Source: Synaphobranchus kaupii
Lineage: Eukaryota > Chordata > Actinopteri > Anguilliformes > Synaphobranchidae
DNA length: 64,000 nucleotides
NCBI GenBank assembly: GCA_029718625.1
Contig: CM056376.1
Coordinates: 21,892,701-21,956,700 of the forward strand
Direction: 5' to 3'
The translations under genes were made by a program, and so were the position numbers. Positions 1 through 10,714 of this stretch are shown piece by piece (the stretch's first letter is position 1; the number at the start of each line of letters is the position of its first letter). The notes under the pieces were generated by a model. That model did not search any database and was not told the DNA's origin. It was given only the letters and a program-made list of their open reading frames with translations.

Positions 1-7
1 TCCTTTT

Positions 8-46
8 GACTCTGAAGAAGACGTCATTGACGTCGAAACGTCAGTC
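8..46 (+). ncRNA. Hammerhead-ribozyme-like motif (Penelope-type)
   Basis: The RNA would fold with a 4-bp stem I (GACU 8-11 with AGUC 43-46), the conserved core CUGANGA (12-18, here CUGAAGA) and a 6-bp stem II (GACGUC 20-25 pairing with GACGUC 29-34, loop AUU). GAA follows at 35-37, then the self-complementary ACGU (38-41) as a minimal stem III, and the expected cleavage point lies after C42. Minimal hammerheads with a palindromic stem III that may work as dimers are known from Penelope-like retroelements. I infer that this is the terminal repeat of such an element lying mostly left of the window. The 4-bp stem I is short and the extra A at 19 is a bulge, so activity is uncertain. Confidence 0.5.
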
Positions 47-555
47 TCATTAAATAATTTTTTGCTCTGAGCTCTGTGTGCTCCAGTCCTCCTTATCTCG
101 GGTTAGTCCTAGCGAAGTGGTCCGGGTAAGGTATTCTTTCAGCAGAAATATAATATTAAGGCTGCCATTATTGGGGCACATTACTTGGGATTTCACACCA
201 AAATGGAGCTGCGTTTACATAACCACATATTTCAACTCAAATAGATATACATCAAAACCATAGACAAGATCCACGAAGAAACGCACAACTTCAAAGCTCC
301 CTGAAGCCAGGACAGGAATGAAGAACAGATGCCATAGCTGCTGCCTTATCCAGTCCTATTTGTGTATATAATCGACGTGGTGGTGAGGAATAGGCTGCTC
401 TATAGAGGTACAGTCCATATAGAAAAGAGACAAGCAGCCATATTTTCAGACAGACAATATTAAACAGACAATACAGGACTGGAGACAGGAAACCAAAACA
501 GGCAAGGAAGGCTGGGGACAGGAAGGTGAGCCTTGAGGACCAGGTACTGTGGGTG
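47..555. other. Unassigned sequence between ribozyme motif and minisatellite
   Basis: No recognisable gene. The left part may continue the Penelope-like element suggested by the motif at 8-46. The right part (about 480-555) carries degenerate precursors of the neighbouring minisatellite, for example the repeated ggaccaggtactg at about 537 and 627. Confidence 0.4.
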
Positions 556-1481
556 AGTTTCAGGGACCGGGACTGGTGGGTAGTGCAGAGGGATTTCCGG
601 GGCCGGGTACTGCGGGCGAGCTTCGAGGACCAGGTACTGCGGGCGAGTTTCAGGGACCGGAGCTGGTGGGTAGTGCAGAGGGATTTCTGGGGCCGGATAC
701 TGCGGGCGAGTTTCAGGGACCGGAGCTGGTGGGTAGTGCAGAGGGATTTCTGGGGCCGGATACTGCGGGCGAGCTTCAGGGACCGGAGCTGGTGGGTAGT
801 GCAGAGGGATTTCTGGGGCCGGATACTGCGGGCGAGCTTCAGGGACCGGAGCTGGTGGGTAGTGCAGAGGGATTTCTGGGGCCGGATACTGCGGGCGAGT
901 TTCAGGGACCGGAGCTGGTGGGTAGTGCAGAGGGATTTCTGGGGCCGGATACTGCGGGCGAGCTTCAGGGACCGGAGCTGGTGGGTAGTGCAGAGGGATT
1001 TCTGGGGCCGGATACTGCGGGCGAGCTTCAGGGACCGGAGCTGGTGGGTAGTGCAGAGGGATTTCTGGGGCCGGATACTGCGGGCGAGTTTCAGGGACCG
1101 GAGCTGGTGGGTAGTGCAGAGGGATTTCTGGGGCCGGATACTGCGGGCGAGCTTCAGGGACCGGAGCTGGTGGGTAGTGCAGAGGGATTTCTGGGGCCGG
1201 ATACTGCGGGCGAGCTTCAGGGACCGGAGCTGGTGGGTAGTGCAGAGGGATTTCTGGGGCCGGATACTGCGGGCGAGCTTCAGGGACCGGAGCTGGTGGG
1301 TAGTGCAGAGGGATTTCTGGGGCCGGATACTGCGGGCGAGCTTCAGGGACCGGAGCTGGTGGGTAGTGCAGAGGGATTTCTGGGGCCGGATACTGCGGGC
1401 GAGCTTCAGGGACCGGAGCTGGTGGGTAGTGCAGAGGGATTTCTGGGGCCGGATACTGCGGGCGAGCTTCAGGGACCAGGT
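556..1481. repeat. 63-bp minisatellite, 13 complete units
   Basis: A degenerate unit starts at 556, a 27-bp partial unit follows, then thirteen 63-bp units run from 646 to 1464 and a partial unit ends near 1481. The units are almost identical. The one recurrent variant is C or T in the gagYttcag segment. The T form is in units 1, 2, 5 and 8, so units 2-10 form a T-C-C higher-order repeat of 189 bp. Because 63 is divisible by three and the unit lacks stops in several frames, four long reading frames cross the array: two on each strand, all 21-residue repeats. One minus-strand frame (1500 to 460) is proline-rich, with repeats beginning VPEARPQYP. The open frames follow from unit length and composition, so I annotate repeat DNA rather than a gene. 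Confidence 0.95.
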
Positions 1482-2987
1482 GGAAAATCTCATTCGTCAT
1501 GTAAAGGTTGCTTACCTTCCGTATATGACTTTACCCATTTGGTTCAAGCATACATAAGCTAGGGTGCAACTAAAACAAGCTGTGGGAAGCTGTGGAAATG
1601 TATTCTTTTATCATCCCAGGGAAAGGATGCAGGACAAGGGGATTTTCTGAATTTTTGTGATTTGGAATCTCTTGTACCTCCCAGAAGGCCCGTGTACTTT
1701 TCCGTTTCAAGATTTTGCATGGCAGCACTCGGATTGAGGATTATGTTATGCCAGTACTCCTATCAGTGAAACTGCATTGTTAGTTGTTCTGAGGCTTGTC
1801 CAAGACAAGGATACAGAACAAGCATCAAAGTCATTTTATACATCGGCAAATAGATTCAGAATGAAAACATCCTGCATATTAAAATACCTTTGGCTCCACA
1901 CAATTCAAGTGTGTGTGTGTGCTATGAGGAGGGAGGGCATAAGAAAAGCTCTCCTGTCTTAACATCTTAACATTGTACTTGGCTGAAAATTACCCACAAA
2001 GTGTTTAGTTGGACATACTAAGCAGAAAAGTATGTCCAACTAAAAGTATGTCCCCCCCCACCATATAATAGAACACTTGAACAAACAAAAAGCCAAAAAA
2101 GGCAAGTTAAAATAAGCACCAAAGCACTTAATATGTGATCTATGTTCTGCAATTGATTTACATAGTAAAGTATGCTCATTTAAGACAATCGGTATCCCTT
2201 CTTTTAATAAAACTGTCGCTTCAAAATGAAATAATTGAGTGATACAATAAAAACTTACTCCCCAGAAGAGGTAGTCATTTCTTAACAACCATTTAAAATA
2301 ACATAAAGTCTAAAGTGGCCATTTGAATTAAAAGAAACTTATGCTCCCTAAAACAAAACAGATGTGGTCACTGAACTTTAAGGGAATTAACAAAGTCACT
2401 TCAACAATAGAACCAAAACAAAAAAGATTTCAACCACTTCTGAAAATCACCCATAGGAGAAAACACACAATGCCACTGGAAAAAGGTTCATAAGAAATAC
2501 ACCATGGATGACCAAGAAACTTAATATATATTCACTAAACAGCTATTTAATTTCATAACTATAGGAAAATGTTTAGTAGTGTTTAGTAGTTATTGAATCA
2601 TGTAAGCCATCATTTATAGCACATAAATTATAAAATAACTGAAGCCATTTGAATAATGCCTTTCAACGTTTACTTGGAAAGCATTGTTAGCATTTCCCTG
2701 TTGATACAACAATATCAACATCGGTTTTTGTTAGGCGCCCTTACTAGCAAGCTGCCTAATGATAGCTTGAATTTAGCTATAGCTGTATATAAAATGGCTA
2801 GGAAACTTGCTAGGATAACTAGCTAGCTAAGGTTTTTGCTTGCTATGGACAAATTTAAAACAAACTTTTCTTTATTTCTTGTATTACTCTGCATATTTGA
2901 TATGGTTCATTGTATTGTGAATGTTGGGTATGGGATAGATAATATAGCTACCCTATAGTGGCAAAATATGGCATAGGCCAGTGGTGT
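1482..2987. other. Unassigned AT-rich DNA with one strong hairpin
   Basis: No coding region or recognisable element apart from the hairpin at 2004-2044. The stretch 2720-2840 is rich in gctagc/ctagct motifs that recur at about 25300-25500, perhaps remnants of the same old repeat. Confidence 0.5.
2004..2044. repeat. Perfect 16-bp inverted repeat (hairpin)
   Basis: Positions 2004-2019 and 2029-2044 are exact reverse complements (core TTGGACATACT / AGTATGTCCAA) separated by a 9-base spacer. A further partial copy, AAAGTATGTCCC, follows directly at about 2043. There is no T run after the stem. A fold-back remnant of a transposon end is the simplest reading. Confidence 0.8.
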
Positions 2988-4055
2988 ACCATCGGCTGTA
3001 AAATAGGCCTTCTGTAACCTTACCTTTATACGGATATTACTCTCAACCCGTTTCCATTTATAGTTCTTAATTATCAATCAAGGAATTAACTGAATAACAA
3101 ATATCAATGAATAGAGCAAGCTTTTCTGTGCTAGCCTTTTTTTTGTGCCATAAAATGTTTAGCACTTATTATATATGTATTGATAGCTGGTGTGCTGGAA
3201 AAAACCGTGGTATACAGCATTAGATTAGGTTCCGCAAGGAACCCGCAAGGGAAGCGCAAGAGAGGGCGGCCCAGGAATAGCTGGCGACGGACGGTTGAAG
3301 GAGAGATGAGAGAGACGGGTTTCAAGTGGCAGCAGATGGAGAGACAAGCGCAAGATAGAGTAGGATGGAGGGGAGTCTTGAAAGACCTATGCCCCACCCG
3401 GGGTGAAAGGGATTCAACTAAAAAAAAAAACAGCATTAGACTTGTTTCCGTTTATTTAGCTTGACTAGCCTAACAATCAAACAATTAATTCGCTGAATAA
3501 TCAAGACCAATATGTAGCCTATAATGATTAAGAAATGATCACGACAAAGATAGCTAACTTGAGATTGTTTAACAAGGATCAGACAAAAATCTGAATGTGA
3601 TAAAGAATGTAATTAATTTAAAGGCGTCACTCAAATTAGTCAAGGTGATTTAAACATTAGAAAGCATACATTTAAAGAAGACAGCGTCTCAAGTGTCTCG
3701 GACCATTGAGCGCAACGGATAAATCAAGATAGAAAAACTAATTTCCGAAAATCTACAAAACATTGAACACTTACACATGGAGCATCTAAAGGTCTGAATC
3801 TTCGCATGATAACACGTCATCATAAATGTGGATATTGAAAAATGCAACACAATTTTATCATGCACAGAACAATAATGCTATCGCAAAATAAATTGGTAGC
3901 CTAATAATGAACTTATTGGTCTTTAACTTATTGGTTATTAAGCAAATCAATTGTTTGATTGACAATTAGGCAACGTAGATGGAAACAGATTGAGAGTGAT
4001 CATCCGTTAAAGGTAAGATTACAGAAGGCCTATTTTACAGCCAACGGTACGCCAT
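2988..4055. mobile_element. Foldback/inverted-repeat element interrupted by a LINE tail
   Basis: The left arm (about 2988-3108) is the reverse complement of the right arm (about 3920-4055). Both contain ACAGAAGGCCTATTTTACAG on the right-arm strand and a conserved ggaaac...ttgagagt block. A third, direct copy of part of the left arm (gtttccgtttat...gctgaataa) lies at about 3446-3505. No transposase is visible, so this looks like a non-autonomous DNA transposon or foldback element. A LINE fragment is inserted near the left arm. Exact ends and target duplication were not found. Confidence 0.6.
3225..3429 (+). pseudogene. 5'-truncated LINE tail (reverse transcriptase C-terminus)
   Basis: The translation contains GKRKRGRPRNSWRRTVEGEM followed by a W/R-rich stretch and DLCPTRGE. 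This is a C-terminal signature seen in fish non-LTR retrotransposon polyproteins, RTE-like in my judgement. The coding part is followed by an A tail (3420-3429). The insert is flanked by an exact 11-bp duplication, ACAGCATTAGA, at 3214-3224 and 3430-3440, as expected for target-primed reverse transcription. Only about 205 bp were inserted, so the element was dead on arrival. Clade assignment is tentative. Confidence 0.75.
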
Positions 4056-4247
4056 GGGAAATAAGCTATGTCTGAAATGACTATAGTGTACCATTTTGCC
4101 CGTCAGCCATCTTGGTATAGTGTTAGAATTCTCCAATCAAATCTGGCATACTTTTTAGGGCACTAAAAAAATCTCCCACAATCAATCATAATACCTAATA
4201 AGCAACTGTGGTCACAAGAAAGGCGGAAGTGAACCATAATGTTTGTG
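4056..4247. other. Unassigned spacer before tandem array
   Basis: Low-complexity AT-rich DNA with no recognised feature. The tandem array begins at the aacggtttga motif at 4248. Confidence 0.4.
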
Positions 4248-4546
4248 AACGGTTTGATTTTTTTTTTCCAACTTTATTATATGCAAAGATTATACTACGG
4301 TGCATTGTGAGTTATTTTCAATACACTGTGTAGTAAATAGGGAGCTACTGAAAGATGACCTGTTCACTTACATTGCAATTCTCTGTTTGTCCTACATAGC
4401 AACCGTAACCAAGGAAGGCATGGCCACATAGATAGTTCATGCCTGTTCTCGTTTTGTCTCTAGGAATGCTACGTTGCTTTTCAAGTTGAAGTTAAATTAA
4501 AATAAATTGAAGATTGAAGCAATTGGTCAGTTGAACTAATCATATA

Positions 4547-6171
4547 CAACCGCTGGCAAAAATTATGGAATGACCACACTTAGAGGATGTTCACCCAGCT
4601 TTTTTTACTTCGTAGAAAATAAACAAATCACAGATATGACACAAAACAATTTTTGTTTAATAGCTAAACATTCTGGCTTTGTGAAACATACCTCAAACAA
4701 ATTAAATAAAATTATTTTAATTATTGGCATATTTTTGTCCAGATCAAGTAGAGGAAAAAATTATGGAATCACTCAATGTTGAGGAAAAATAATGGAACCA
4801 CCTTGTAATTTGCATTTCGAAAACAAATACCGACACAAGTCTAAAAATGCAAAGTAGTCTGCAGTTAAAAGAGAGTGCTTACAGACCTTAACGAGCTGTT
4901 GGACTTGGCTAATTGAAAGGAAACATGGCCCCAACAAGAGAGTTGTCAATTGAAACAATGGAAATGATTATAAAACTCCTTCAAAAAGCAAATCCAACAC
5001 GGAGTGTGGCAAAAGATGTTGGTTGTTCCCAGTCAGCTCTGTCTAAAATTTGGTGCAAGTATAAACAAAATATGAAGGTCATAAAAGGAAAACATACGGG
5101 TAGACCAAGGAAGAAGACATCAAAGTGTCAGGATAGAAAACTCAAAGCAATATGCCTTGAATTTAGAAAATGCACAAAAAAACTAATGGGTGGAAACAGG
5201 AGTCAATGTTTGTGACTGTAAGAAATCAGCTGAATGAAATGGGATTTACATATAGAAAAGCCAACGAAAACAGCACTAACACCTAAACAGAAGAAAACAA
5301 GGTTACAGTGGGCTAAAGAGAAGCATGGAGTGTGGATGATTGGATGAAAGTGATATTCAGTGATGAATCACAAATCTGCATTGGCCATGGAGATGATGCT
5401 GGAACTTTTGTCTGGTGCCGTTCTAATGAAACATACTGTATAAAGATGACTGCCTGAAGAAAACAATCAAATTTCCCCACTCATTTATAATATGGGGTTG
5501 CATGTCAGGTAAAGGACCAGGGGAGATGGCAATCATTACCTCAACAATCAATGCACAGGTGTACATTCAAATTTTGGACACTTTTCTCATTCCATCGATA
5601 GAAAATAGGTTTGGTGATGAACTCATTTTTCAGGATGATAATGCAACTTGCCACAGAGCAAAGAGTGTTAAAGCTTTTCTTCAGGAAAGGAATATCAACT
5701 CAATGACATGGCCAGCAAACAGTCTGGATCTCAATCCGATTGAAAATTTATGGTGGAAATTAAAAAAATTGGTCCATGACAAGGCTTCATCCTGCAAAGC
5801 TGATCTGTCAACCGCTATTCGAGAATGTTGGAACCAGCTAGATGGAGAATATTGTTTTTCATTAGTGAAGTCCATGCCTCAAAGAATTCAGGCCGTCATA
5901 AAAGTCAGAGGAGGAGCAAAGTAGTAATTGTGATTTTTTTTTGTTGATGATTCCATAATTTTTTCCTCTACTTGATCTGGAAAAAGAAATCCCATTAATT
6001 AAAATTATTTAATTTAATTAGTTTGAGGTATGTTTCACAAAGCCAAAATATTCAGCTATTAAACAAAAATAGTTTTGTGTCATATCTGTGATTTGTTTAT
6101 TTGCTACGAAGTAAAAAAGCTGGGTGAACATCCTCTAAGTGTGGTGATTCCATAATTTTTGCCAGGGGTTG
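4547..6171 (+). mobile_element. Tc1-like transposon, copy 1 (long inverted repeats)
   Basis: The element begins CAACCGCTGGCAAAAATTAT and ends in its imperfect complement, CCAGGGGTTG. It is flanked by TA at 4545-4546 and 6172-6173, the Tc1/mariner target duplication. The terminal inverted repeats are long, about 215 bp each (4547-4765 and 5950-6171), and contain internal repeats of the aattatggaatcac motif. The transposase between them is broken. It shares all lesions with the other two copies. Confidence 0.93.
4925..5924 (+). pseudogene. Tc1-like transposase pseudogene, copy 1
   Basis: Transposase of the Tc1/mariner (IS630) superfamily, which cuts and pastes the element through its inverted repeats. 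The start at MAPTREL (4925) is followed by helix-turn-helix DNA-binding sequence (AKDVGCSQSALSKIWCKY) and a GRPRKK hook. The frame breaks at about 5215. The middle contains FSDES, holding the first catalytic D, in another frame at about 5350. The last 140 codons (5502-5924) hold QDDNATCH and LNPIENLWW. The spacing from the second D to the E is 34 residues, so the triad is DD34E. A frameshift or deletion at 5215-5500 and stops in that interval make it inactive. Confidence 0.9.
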
Positions 6172-6508
6172 TACCTAATATATGCCCACAACAAGCTCTG
6201 CCATTACCATTTCTTAAAACACAAAATTCCAAAACGAGGTGTAGACGTTGATCTTTGTCAAGGTGTGTACAATAAAGAATATTTTCAACGTTTGCAGTTC
6301 AAAAGCAGCCTATGTTTGGTATGTTCTGCCCCAGGCACAAATCAATGAGTAACACCAATAGGCGTTCACAGCTGCTGTTTTGTAACCAAAGGGTTAAAAG
6401 TGCAATCCAATCTCTAAAGACACAGTTGAACACCAGACAAAGATGTGCTTTTCCTGTGCTTTAGAGAGGTTCTTTAGAGATCTGAAGTAGATTTACACAA
6501 TCATGTAA
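6172..6508. other. Right flank of the repeated unit
   Basis: About 335 bp copied with the transposon in all three units (also 8444-8780 and 10715-11048). It contains no reading frame of note and no recognised repeat. A matching left flank (4248-4546, and equivalents) is also non-coding. This sequence shows that the duplicated segment is larger than the transposon. Confidence 0.7.
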
Positions 6509-6818
6509 AACGGTTTGATTTTTTTCTTCTTTTTTTTTTCCAACTTTATTATATGCAAAGATTATACTACGGTGCATTGTGAGTTATTTTCAATACACTG
6601 TGTAGTAAATAGGGAGCTACTGAAAGATGACCTGTTCACTTACATTGCAATTCTCTGTTTGTCCTACATAGCAACCGTAACCAAGGAAGGCATGGCCACA
6701 TAGATAGTTCATGCCTGTTCTCGTTTTGTCTCTAGGAATGCTACGTTGCTTTTCAAGTTGAAGTTAAATTAAAATAAATTGAAGATTGAAGCAATTGGTC
6801 AGTTGAACTAATCATATA

Positions 6819-8443
6819 CAACCGCTGGCAAAAATTATGGAATGACCACACTTAGAGGATGTTCACCCAGCTTTTTTTACTTCGTAGAAAATAAACAAAT
6901 CACAGATATGACACAAAACAATTTTTGTTTAATAGCTAAACATTCTGGCTTTGTGAAACATACCTCAAACAAATTAAATAAAATTATTTTAATTATTGGC
7001 ATATTTTTGTCCAGATCAAGTAGAGGAAAAAATTATGGAATCACTCAATGTTGAGGAAAAATAATGGAACCACCTTGTAATTTGCATTTCGAAAACAAAT
7101 ACCGACACAAGTCTAAAAATGCAAAGTAGTCTGCAGTTAAAAGAGAGTGCTTACAGACCTTAACGAGCTGTTGGACTTGGCTAATTGAAAGGAAACATGG
7201 CCCCAACAAGAGAGTTGTCAATTGAAACAATGGAAATGATTATAAAACTCCTTCAAAAAGCAAATCCAACACGGAGTGTGGCAAAAGATGTTGGTTGTTC
7301 CCAGTCAGCTCTGTCTAAAATTTGGTGCAAGTATAAACAAAATATGAAGGTCATAAAAGGAAAACATACGGGTAGACCAAGGAAGAAGACATCAAAGTGT
7401 CAGGATAGAAAACTCAAAGCAATATGCCTTGAATTTAGAAAATGCACAAAAAAACTAATGGGTGGAAACAGGAGTCAATGTTTGTGACTGTAAGAAATCA
7501 GCTGAATGAAATGGGATTTACATATAGAAAAGCCAACGAAAACAGCACTAACACCTAAACAGAAGAAAACAAGGTTACAGTGGGCTAAAGAGAAGCATGG
7601 AGTGTGGATGATTGGATGAAAGTGATATTCAGTGATGAATCACAAATCTGCATTGGCCATGGAGATGATGCTGGAACTTTTGTCTGGTGCCGTTCTAATG
7701 AAACATACTGTATAAAGATGACTGCCTGAAGAAAACAATCAAATTTCCCCACTCATTTATAATATGGGGTTGCATGTCAGGTAAAGGACCAGGGGAGATG
7801 GCAATCATTACCTCAACAATCAATGCACAGGTGTACATTCAAATTTTGGACACTTTTCTCATTCCATCGATAGAAAATAGGTTTGGTGATGAACTCATTT
7901 TTCAGGATGATAATGCAACTTGCCACAGAGCAAAGAGTGTTAAAGCTTTTCTTCAGGAAAGGAATATCAACTCAATGACATGGCCAGCAAACAGTCTGGA
8001 TCTCAATCCGATTGAAAATTTATGGTGGAAATTAAAAAAATTGGTCCATGACAAGGCTTCATCCTGCAAAGCTGATCTGTCAACCGCTATTCGAGAATGT
8101 TGGAACCAGCTAGATGGAGAATATTGTTTTTCATTAGTGAAGTCCATGCCTCAAAGAATTCAGGCCGTCATAAAAGTCAGAGGAGGAGCAAAGTAGTAAT
8201 TGTGATTTTTTTTTGTTGATGATTCCATAATTTTTTCCTCTACTTGATCTGGAAAAAGAAATCCCATTAATTAAAATTATTTAATTTAATTTGTTTGAGG
8301 TATGTTTCACAAAGCCAAAATATTCAGCTATTAAACAAAAATAGTTTTGTGTCATATCTCTGATTTGTTTATTTGCTACGAAGTAAAAAAGCTGGGTGAA
8401 CATCCTCTAAGTGTGGTGATTCCATAATTTTTGCCAGGGGTTG
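6819..8443 (+). mobile_element. Tc1-like transposon, copy 2
   Basis: Same structure as the first copy, offset by exactly 2272 bp, with TA at 6817-6818 and 8444-8445. Visible private changes include tttgtttgagg in the right inverted repeat (shared with copy 3, against ttagtttgagg in copy 1) and atctctgattt near 8359. Confidence 0.93.
7197..8196 (+). pseudogene. Tc1-like transposase pseudogene, copy 2
   Basis: Sequence and lesions match copy 1: intact N-terminal DNA-binding part (7197-7487), broken middle (7488-7773), and intact C-terminal catalytic part with the second D and the E at DD34E spacing (7774-8196). The identical frame breaks show it was duplicated after inactivation. Confidence 0.9.
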
Positions 8444-9090
8444 TACCTAATATATGCCCACAACAAGCTCTGCCATTACCATTTCTTAAAACACAAAATT
8501 CCAAAACGAGGTGTAGACGTTGATCTTTGTCAAGGTGTGTACAATAAAGAATATTTTCAACGTTTGCAGTTCAAAAGCAGCCTATGTTTGGTATGTTCTG
8601 CCCCAGGCACAAATCAATGAGTAACACCAATAGGCGTTCACAGCTGCTGTTTTGTAACCAAAGGGTTAAAAGTGCAATCCAATCTCTAAAGACACAGTTG
8701 AACACCAGACAAAGATGTGCTTTTCCTGTGCTTTAGAGAGGTTCTTTAGAGATCTGAAGTAGATTTACACAATCATGTAAAACGGTTTGATTTTTTTCTT
8801 CTTTTTTTTTTCCAACTTTATTATATGCAAAGATTATACTACGGTGCATTGTGAGTTATTTTCAATACACTGTGTAGTAAATAGGGAGCTACTGAAAGAT
8901 GACCTGTTCACTTACATTGCAATTCTCTGTTTGTCCTACATAGCAACCGTAACCAAGGAAGGCATGGCCACATAGATAGTTCATGCCTGTTCTCGTTTTG
9001 TCTCTAGGAATGCTACGTTGCTTTTCAAGTTGAAGTTAAATTAAAATAAATTGAAGATTGAAGCAATTGGTCAGTTGAACTAATCATATA

Positions 9091-10714
9091 CAACCGCTGG
9101 CAAAAATTATGGAATGACCACACTTAGAGGATGTTCACCCAGCTTTTTTTACTTCGTAGAAAATAAACAAATCACAGATATGACACAAAACAATTTTTGT
9201 TTAATAGCTAAACATTCTGGCTTTGTGAAACATACCTCAAACAAATTAAATAAAATTATTTTAATTATTGGCATATTTTTGTCCAGATCAAGTAGAGGAA
9301 AAAATTATGGAATCACTCAATGTTGAGGAAAAATAATGGAACCACCTTGTAATTTGCATTTCGAAAACAAATACCGACACAAGTCTAAAAATGCAAAGTA
9401 GTCTGCAGTTAAAAGAGAGTGCTTACAGACCTTAACGAGCTGTTGGACTTGGCTAATTGAAAGGAAACATGGCCCCAACAAGAGAGTTGTCAATTGAAAC
9501 AATGGAAATGATTATAAAACTCCTTCAAAAAGCAAATCCAACACGGAGTGTGGCAAAAGATGTTGGTTGTTCCCAGTCAGCTCTGTCTAAAATTTGGTGC
9601 AAGTATAAACAAAATATGAAGGTCATAAAAGGAAAACATACGGGTAGACCAAGGAAGAAGACATCAAAGTGTCAGGATAGAAAACTCAAAGCAATATGCC
9701 TTGAATTTAGAAAATGCACAAAAAAACTAATGGGTGGAAACAGGAGTCAATGTTTGTGACTGTAAGAAATCAGCTGAATGAAATGGGATTTACATATAGA
9801 AAAGCCAACGAAAACAGCACTAACACCTAAACAGAAGAAAACAAGGTTACAGTGGGCTAAAGAGAAGCATGGAGTGTGGATGATTGGATGAAAGTGATAT
9901 TCAGTGATGAATCACAAATCTGCATTGGCCATGGAGATGATGCTGGAACTTTTGTCTGGTGCCGTTCTAATGAAACATACTGTATAAAGATGACAGCCTG
10001 AAGAAAACAATCAAATTTCCCCACTCATTTATAATATGGGGTTGCATGTCAGGTAAAGGACCAGGGGAGATGGCAATCATTACCTCAACAATCAATGCAC
10101 AGGTGTACATTCAAATTTTGGACACTTTTCTCATTCCATCGATAGAAAATAGGTTTGGTGATGAACTCATTTTTCAGGATGATAATGCAACTTGCCACAG
10201 AGCAAAGAGTGTTAAAGCTTTTCTTCAGGAAAGGAATATCAACTCAATGACATGGCCAGCAAACAGTCTGGATCTCAATCCGATTGAAAATTTATGGTGG
10301 AAATTAAAAAAATTGGTCCATGACAAGGCTTCATCCTGCAAAGCTGATCTGTCAACCGCTATTCGAGAATGTTGGAACCAGCTAGATGGAGAATATTGTT
10401 TTTCATTAGTGAAGTCCATGCCTCAAAGAATTCAGGCCGTCATAAAAGTCAGAGGAGGAGCAAAGTAGTAATTGTGATTTTTTTTGTTGATGATTCCATA
10501 ATTTTTTCCTCTACTTGATCTGGAAAAAGAAATCCCATTAATTAAAATTATTTAATTTAATTTGTTTGAGGTATGTTTCACAAAGCCAAAATGTTCAGCT
10601 ATTAAACAAAAATAGTTTTGTGTCATATCTGTGATTTGTTTATTTGCTACGAAGTAAAAAAGCTGGGTGAACATCCTCTAAGTGTGGTGATTCCATAATT
10701 TTTGCCAGGGGTTG
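9091..10714 (+). mobile_element. Tc1-like transposon, copy 3
   Basis: Same structure as the other copies, starting after TA at 9089-9090 and ending before TA at 10715-10716. It is one base shorter in a T run near 10488. Private changes include gatgacagcc near 9994 and aaaatgttcagc near 10592. Confidence 0.93.
9469..10468 (+). pseudogene. Tc1-like transposase pseudogene, copy 3
   Basis: Carries the same frame breaks as copies 1 and 2. The N-terminal fragment is 9469-9759 and the catalytic C-terminal fragment with DNATCH and NPIENLWW is 10046-10468. The tgact-to-tgaca change at about 9994 falls in the already broken middle. Confidence 0.9.

Noticed and set aside
291..1557. Four overlapping 340-400 codon frames as real genes
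   Set aside because: They exist because the 63-bp unit is a multiple of three and lacks stops. No promoter, splice or domain evidence favours any one of them.
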